DNA of 64,000 nucleotides from Eutrigla gurnardus (lineage: Eukaryota; Chordata; Actinopteri; Perciformes; Triglidae). Positions 60,201 to 64,000 of the stretch are shown here, one piece after another. The position numbers were made by a program, and so were the translations under genes. Each line of letters starts with the position of its first letter. Position 1 is the stretch's first letter. The stretch covers positions 13,365,585 through 13,429,584 of the forward strand of contig OY741267.1 in assembly GCA_963514095.1 (NCBI GenBank). The letters run 5' to 3'. Below the pieces are notes generated by a model that ran no database searches, had not been told where the DNA came from, and saw only the letters and a program-made list of their open reading frames with translations.

Positions 60201-63200
60201 CATCTGGATCAGACCCAAAAAAAAAAGTCTCTGTACGAGCATGGGAATGTCTGAGGAATCCACCATGAGAAAAACCTTCCACTTGTTCTGATGAAATGTT
60301 GGCTGGTAATGAAAGTGAAACTAAGTGCTGAAAGTTGGTCGAGTCAAGAGCTTTAAAGTTGCACATTAATGAGAAACTGAGAAAACGCTGTGAAGACTGG
60401 TGTAAAGACTCAGATGATATTTTGGTAACGCATGCAGAGCATCGCATGTGCTGTGTTATCAGTCTTGGATTATGGTGATATATTATATGCTTCAGCTGCG
60501 ACTCTGAAGCCCCAGGAAGCTGTTTATCCCTCTGCACTAAGACGTATCACATCATCGTAATACTCATCATGGCAGGCTGTATGTTAAGGTTGGACGGCCC
60601 TCTCTCTCTCTTTCTCTCTCTGTAAGGCATGATAGACGCTTCATTTATTTATAAGGCTATTACTGTTTCTACCCTCTTACATTGCTTCGTTGTTGACTCT
60701 TATCAAACACTCTAATGATTGGATTATATTGCGGGTGCCGAGTGTTATTACTGAGTTATAAATACAGGACGGATGAATGAATGAATGAATACACGTTTTC
60801 CAACATATTAGCGTGTATTTTAAACATGGGAAAACAAAAGGCAATAGACTCCACTTTCTCATGGCCAATAAGTTGCACCAGCCTTTCTGTTTCCCAGAAG
60901 CAGATTATTAAACAGTGAAAATGCTTCTTTTCTGTAATATCTGTTACTTATTCAGTCTAACTAACACATTCAGAGTTGTTGGAACATCGGAAAGACTAGC
61001 GACGACAGTTTTGATGAGTTGAATTTACAATGTTGGATGTCTGGTGACCTTGAGAGTATAACAGCTGTTTGTTTTTCCTCTCATGCAGGGTTTATGTTGC
61101 CCAAACCAGAGTTGGTGATTGTTGCAACCATGGGAAGACTAACCAAGGTGGATCTGATGGAGTTTTATTTCCGTTCTGTCCAGTTTGAGTGTGTTTCAAA
61201 TAACTGGAATCTGCAGGGGCAATATCTGTGTGATTACCAGCTTACCAAGCACCCTCAAAATGATCTTTTCACACCGCACCCCACCCACCCGGGACCCCAG
61301 ACTGAGCGAAGACAAGCATCCCTTAGCAAATACTGGAGCTGATTGGTTCTGATTAACCCTGCACGTTGAAAACAGGCCGCCCGTCTGACAAACGGCCTCA
61401 GCTCTACGTGAAGGCCATGAATCCAATAAAGACGTGTGAATGACTTCAATTAGTGCTATCACAATGCTGTATCTGCCTCCGCTTGTTTTCTTTAGGCTGA
61501 GCTCTAAAAAGTGTTTACACACACACACACACACTGTCCTGTTTGCGGGTCGCAGTAATCGCCGGCCCAGCATGCTCTGAGTGAAACATTGGCACCAGCG
61601 TTAAGACAAACAGCCCCTCCTCCCTATAGACCAGGACGACCCCCCGCTGAGGGTGAGCAAGAACACATTAACCTCCCTCACCACACACACACACACACAC
61701 TGCCTCTGTCTCTGCAGCAGGCAAACAGACATGCACTGATTCTCATATAGGACACACATTTTTCACAGAGGCTGGAAGTCGTTCACCGCGGTGGAACGTG
61801 AATGACGAACAATATCAGACTAGTGCTCCCTTGTGGTTTTCAGAACCATTTGCCGGTGATTAATTGACACATTTGTTATCCCTAAACGTTGCTGAACCAG
61901 GATAACAGCCAACATACTTCCATCTTAAAGTTGAAATGGTCAAACTATGTCCCACTGCCCGTTTTTTAAATTAACTAATGTGTATTTTGAGCATATTTCT
62001 AATAAATTACAATGCTTTGCATGTCAACCACATTTAGTGCAATTATCTCATAATTTGTTTAATTTCACTGAAACCAATATTACTAATATATCTTAATTTA
62101 AGAAAGATTTTCATTGTACATTAATATTTACATTAAAATCTCATATGCATGCACTTAGGCCATGAACAGAGACCAATATTTGTCCATTTCTGTCTGCATT
62201 TTCTCTATTACAGATTTACCTAACATCATAATATCATATAAGACTATTATCTGTGAGAGTTTAAAAGTATCGGTAAATTTACGAGCAGCAGAAATACTTT
62301 TAGTAATATGTGGGCACCAAAACACTTCTCTAATGCCAGATATACTGTTTAGTAGTGTTGCTTAGTTTTTTTTAATAGAAAATGTATTTTCTATGACACA
62401 TGGGGATTCTAGTCCAGAAACAATGACCTTCTTGCGGTGAAACTGGTTGAAAACGTCCCATTTACTCAAAAAAAAAAGTCTTAAAGGAACAAATTGTTTT
62501 CCACGCTGTGATAGAAGTGACTGTAGAAAATAAAAAATATGGACCTTAGACCCTAACAATGATTGTGAAATAACTTTATTGCATCTTGCCTTCTTTGGAT
62601 GACATTTTGAAAAGTTTGAACTCTGCATTCCTTTAAAAAGACAAATTAAAGAAAATAAACCATCAGAATAACTGGAAGTAAACAGAGGACACAATAAACT
62701 CCAAACTAAACATCTCAGTAATAAATAATAAATGGGTATATTGTTTCATAGTTAAAGACACAAGCTGCAGTATTCTGCTTTAAATATTAAGAAATGTAAT
62801 CCTGTTCAGACTCCAGTCAGCTATGACTTGCAGATCCAATATGTTGCATGCTTTAAACCTGCGAGGACAGCTCGTGACAAATTCAAATTTGAGCAACAAG
62901 AACACAGCGAGGTTCAGACCTGCGTGACTTTGAAAACGAGAGCTGATGGACAGTCTGATGGATTCAGTTGACTCATATCTAACTCAACTATTACAAAATG
63001 CATCTTACTTTTAAAATGTTTCTCTCACTGTCAAGTTCTTGTTTTAAGCAAATGAGAAGTTTTAATGCCTTGATTATATCTACAAGCTACATGGACCGAG
63101 AAATATCAAATGCGGATTGATGTGGTGGTAAATAAATAGCTAAAGGTTGATAGTTCCTGGTTATATTAATGGTTTGCTATCAGGAATGCATTCATATGTA

Positions 63201-63312
63201 ACTTGCATGCAATGATGCATTCAGGTACATCCCGTATCCTGCTGGACTAATACGTTTTACGGTTGACTTTATGTTTACCCCCCACAGTCTGCATAATAAT
63301 TATATGTCTTCG

Positions 63313-63313
<1 letters not shown>
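60201..63313. other. fzd8 upstream intergenic, two short CA runs
   Basis: (CA)n at 61516-61534 and 61682-61700, (GAAT)n at 60774-60790, otherwise AT-rich unique sequence. No exon or RNA gene recognised. Confidence 0.5.

Positions 63314-63378
<65 letters not shown>
63314..63378 (+). repeat. (GT)n microsatellite upstream of fzd8
   Basis: Pure GT dinucleotide run of about 65 bp, roughly 140 bp upstream of the fzd8 TATA box. Likely length-polymorphic. Confidence 0.95.
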
Positions 63379-63381
<3 letters not shown>

Positions 63382-63439
63382 GGAGGGGTAAACGGAGACA
63401 AAGTGATTATAACCTTTCCTCCGGGGTGAAACATTTTAA

Positions 63440-63807
63440 ACAAACACCTATAGAAGGAACCCTTGATTGACTTATTCTCGCTCCCCGCCCACGCTGGAGG
63501 AGTGTCCTCGCTCCTCCCGTATAAAACCCAACGCACCCACCAGCGCCGGAGCATGCATGAGACACAGGGCGCACCGTCGACACAAAGGGAGAGAGAGAGA
63601 GAGGAGACGGCCGGGCGCTATCCCAGACTGTGTGAAAGTAAAGCGCTTGTTTTCTTAGTGGGATATTGCGGACGACCACACAAGTACCTGCGCTCTAGCA
63701 TGAGTTCCGCAGCATCCCGGGATTAATCGCACTTGCAGCCTACTTGCGAAGCGCAAGTTCGCTGGCACTTTGTCGAGGAGGGGAAACCGCGCACGGAGAC
63801 AACGACG
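63440..63807 (+). promoter_or_regulatory. fzd8: fzd8 core promoter and 5' leader
   Basis: The sequence becomes CpG-rich from about 63,480. A canonical TATAAAA lies at 63520-63526, and a GC box (CCCCGCCCAC) lies about 35 bp upstream near 63482. With normal TATA spacing, transcription would start near 63,550, giving a leader of about 260 nt before the 63808 start codon. The leader contains a GA-rich stretch (63588-63604) and upstream ATGs at 63553, 63557 and 63700. A FOX-like AAACAAACA sits near 63439. The exact start site is inferred from the TATA position only. Confidence 0.7.
63553..63726 (+). other. Upstream open reading frames in the fzd8 leader
   Basis: ATG at 63553 opens a 57-codon frame ending in TAA at 63724-63726. 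A second ATG at 63557 opens an overlapping 33-codon frame ending in TAG at 63656-63658. A third ATG at 63700 is in frame with the first. All stop before the receptor start, so they could reduce translation of fzd8 if they lie downstream of the transcription start. The peptide has no recognisable domain, and the first two ATGs lie within a few bases of the start site predicted from the TATA box, so they may not be transcribed. Confidence 0.4.
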
Positions 63808-64000
63808 ATGGAGAGGAGCATCCCGGGATGGTGCGCGCTGTTCGCCCTCGTCCTGCACGGCTCGGGCTGCATGGCGGCCAAGGAGCTCCAGTGCCAGGAG
63901 ATCTCCGTGCCCCTGTGCAAAGGGATCGGCTACAATCACACCTACATGCCCAACCAGTTCAACCACGACACGCAGGACGAAGCCGGCCTGGAGGTGCACC
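63808..64000 (+). CDS. fzd8: Frizzled-8 Wnt receptor, N-terminal part (runs off the window)
   Basis: Seven-transmembrane receptor of the Frizzled class that binds Wnt through an extracellular cysteine-rich domain (CRD) and signals through Dishevelled at the plasma membrane. Sixty-four codons are visible. Residues 1-24 form a signal peptide (hydrophobic core around CALFALVLHG, small residues before the likely cleavage near A24). The CRD starts at K25 with C29 and C37, the block VPLCKGIGYN, an N-glycosylation sequon N43-H-T45, and MPNQFNHDTQDEAGLEVH, which is nearly invariant in the Fzd5/Fzd8 subfamily. KELQCQEI and VPLCKG fit Fzd8 better than Fzd5. The ATG has a strong context (A at -3, G at +4) and is followed directly by the signal peptide. 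Frizzled-8 is normally a single-exon gene, so the open frame should continue past the window. Which teleost paralogue (a or b) cannot be decided from 64 codons. Confidence 0.96.
   Translation, partial: MERSIPGWCALFALVLHGSGCMAAKELQCQEISVPLCKGIGYNHTYMPNQFNHDTQDEAGLEVH

Noticed and set aside
61019..61342. 107-codon frame on +
   Set aside because: No domain or splice structure; likely chance.
63655..63999. 114-codon frame on - across fzd8
   Set aside because: Shadow of the GC-rich fzd8 coding strand and leader.

Overview
The window looks like teleost (ray-finned fish) nuclear DNA. It has long uninterrupted dinucleotide repeats, AT-leaning intergenic sequence full of decayed transposon copies, spliced eukaryotic exon fragments, and at the right edge the start of a vertebrate Frizzled receptor gene. 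The repeat families resemble those common in percomorph fishes, but that is my recognition from memory and no database was searched.

Layout: the only gene I can name with confidence begins at 63808 on the + strand. It is the first 64 codons of a frizzled-8 orthologue (signal peptide plus the start of the cysteine-rich Wnt-binding domain). It has a CpG-rich promoter, a TATAAAA box at 63520 and upstream ATGs in the leader. Everything to its left (1-63,400) reads as a gene desert: I see no intact multi-exon gene. The desert contains: (a) a decayed coiled-coil protein copy on the - strand (about 1.73-2.76 kb); (b) a 42-bp minisatellite (5.67-6.20 kb); (c) a relic of a two-gene cut-and-paste transposon with a THAP-domain exon and a converging exon typical of YqaJ/SWIM proteins (16.17-17.17 kb), fitting the ISL2EU superfamily; (d) two copies of a GC-rich non-autonomous DNA element with GGGCCCTAGTTTCGT termini (24.77-25.59 and 40.83-41.79 kb); (e) at least ten relics of one roughly 400-430-bp family with imperfect terminal inverted repeats of about 45 bp, two of them close to full length (7.80-8.21 and 56.27-56.70 kb); (f) two copies of an element carrying a 21-bp minisatellite (43.49-44.08 and 46.12-46.31 kb); (g) a tRNA-derived SINE (30.79-30.95 kb), a tRNA-Ser-like remnant (25.92-25.97 kb) and LINE-like tails.

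Between the repeats lie blocks of balanced composition with clusters of homeodomain, Sox, POU, TCF, FOX or RFX type sites (for example 32.4-32.8, 35.0-35.5, 47.8-48.2, 54.0-54.5, 57.8-58.1 and 59.6-60.2 kb). Because developmental genes such as frizzled-8 are often controlled by distant enhancers, these blocks are reasonable cis-regulatory candidates, but conservation cannot be tested here. The most interesting objects are the converging THAP and YqaJ-type exon relic, the terminal-inverted-repeat family, the differently bounded pair of GC-rich elements, and the perfect RFX X-box in the desert. No CRISPR, operon or other prokaryotic feature is present.
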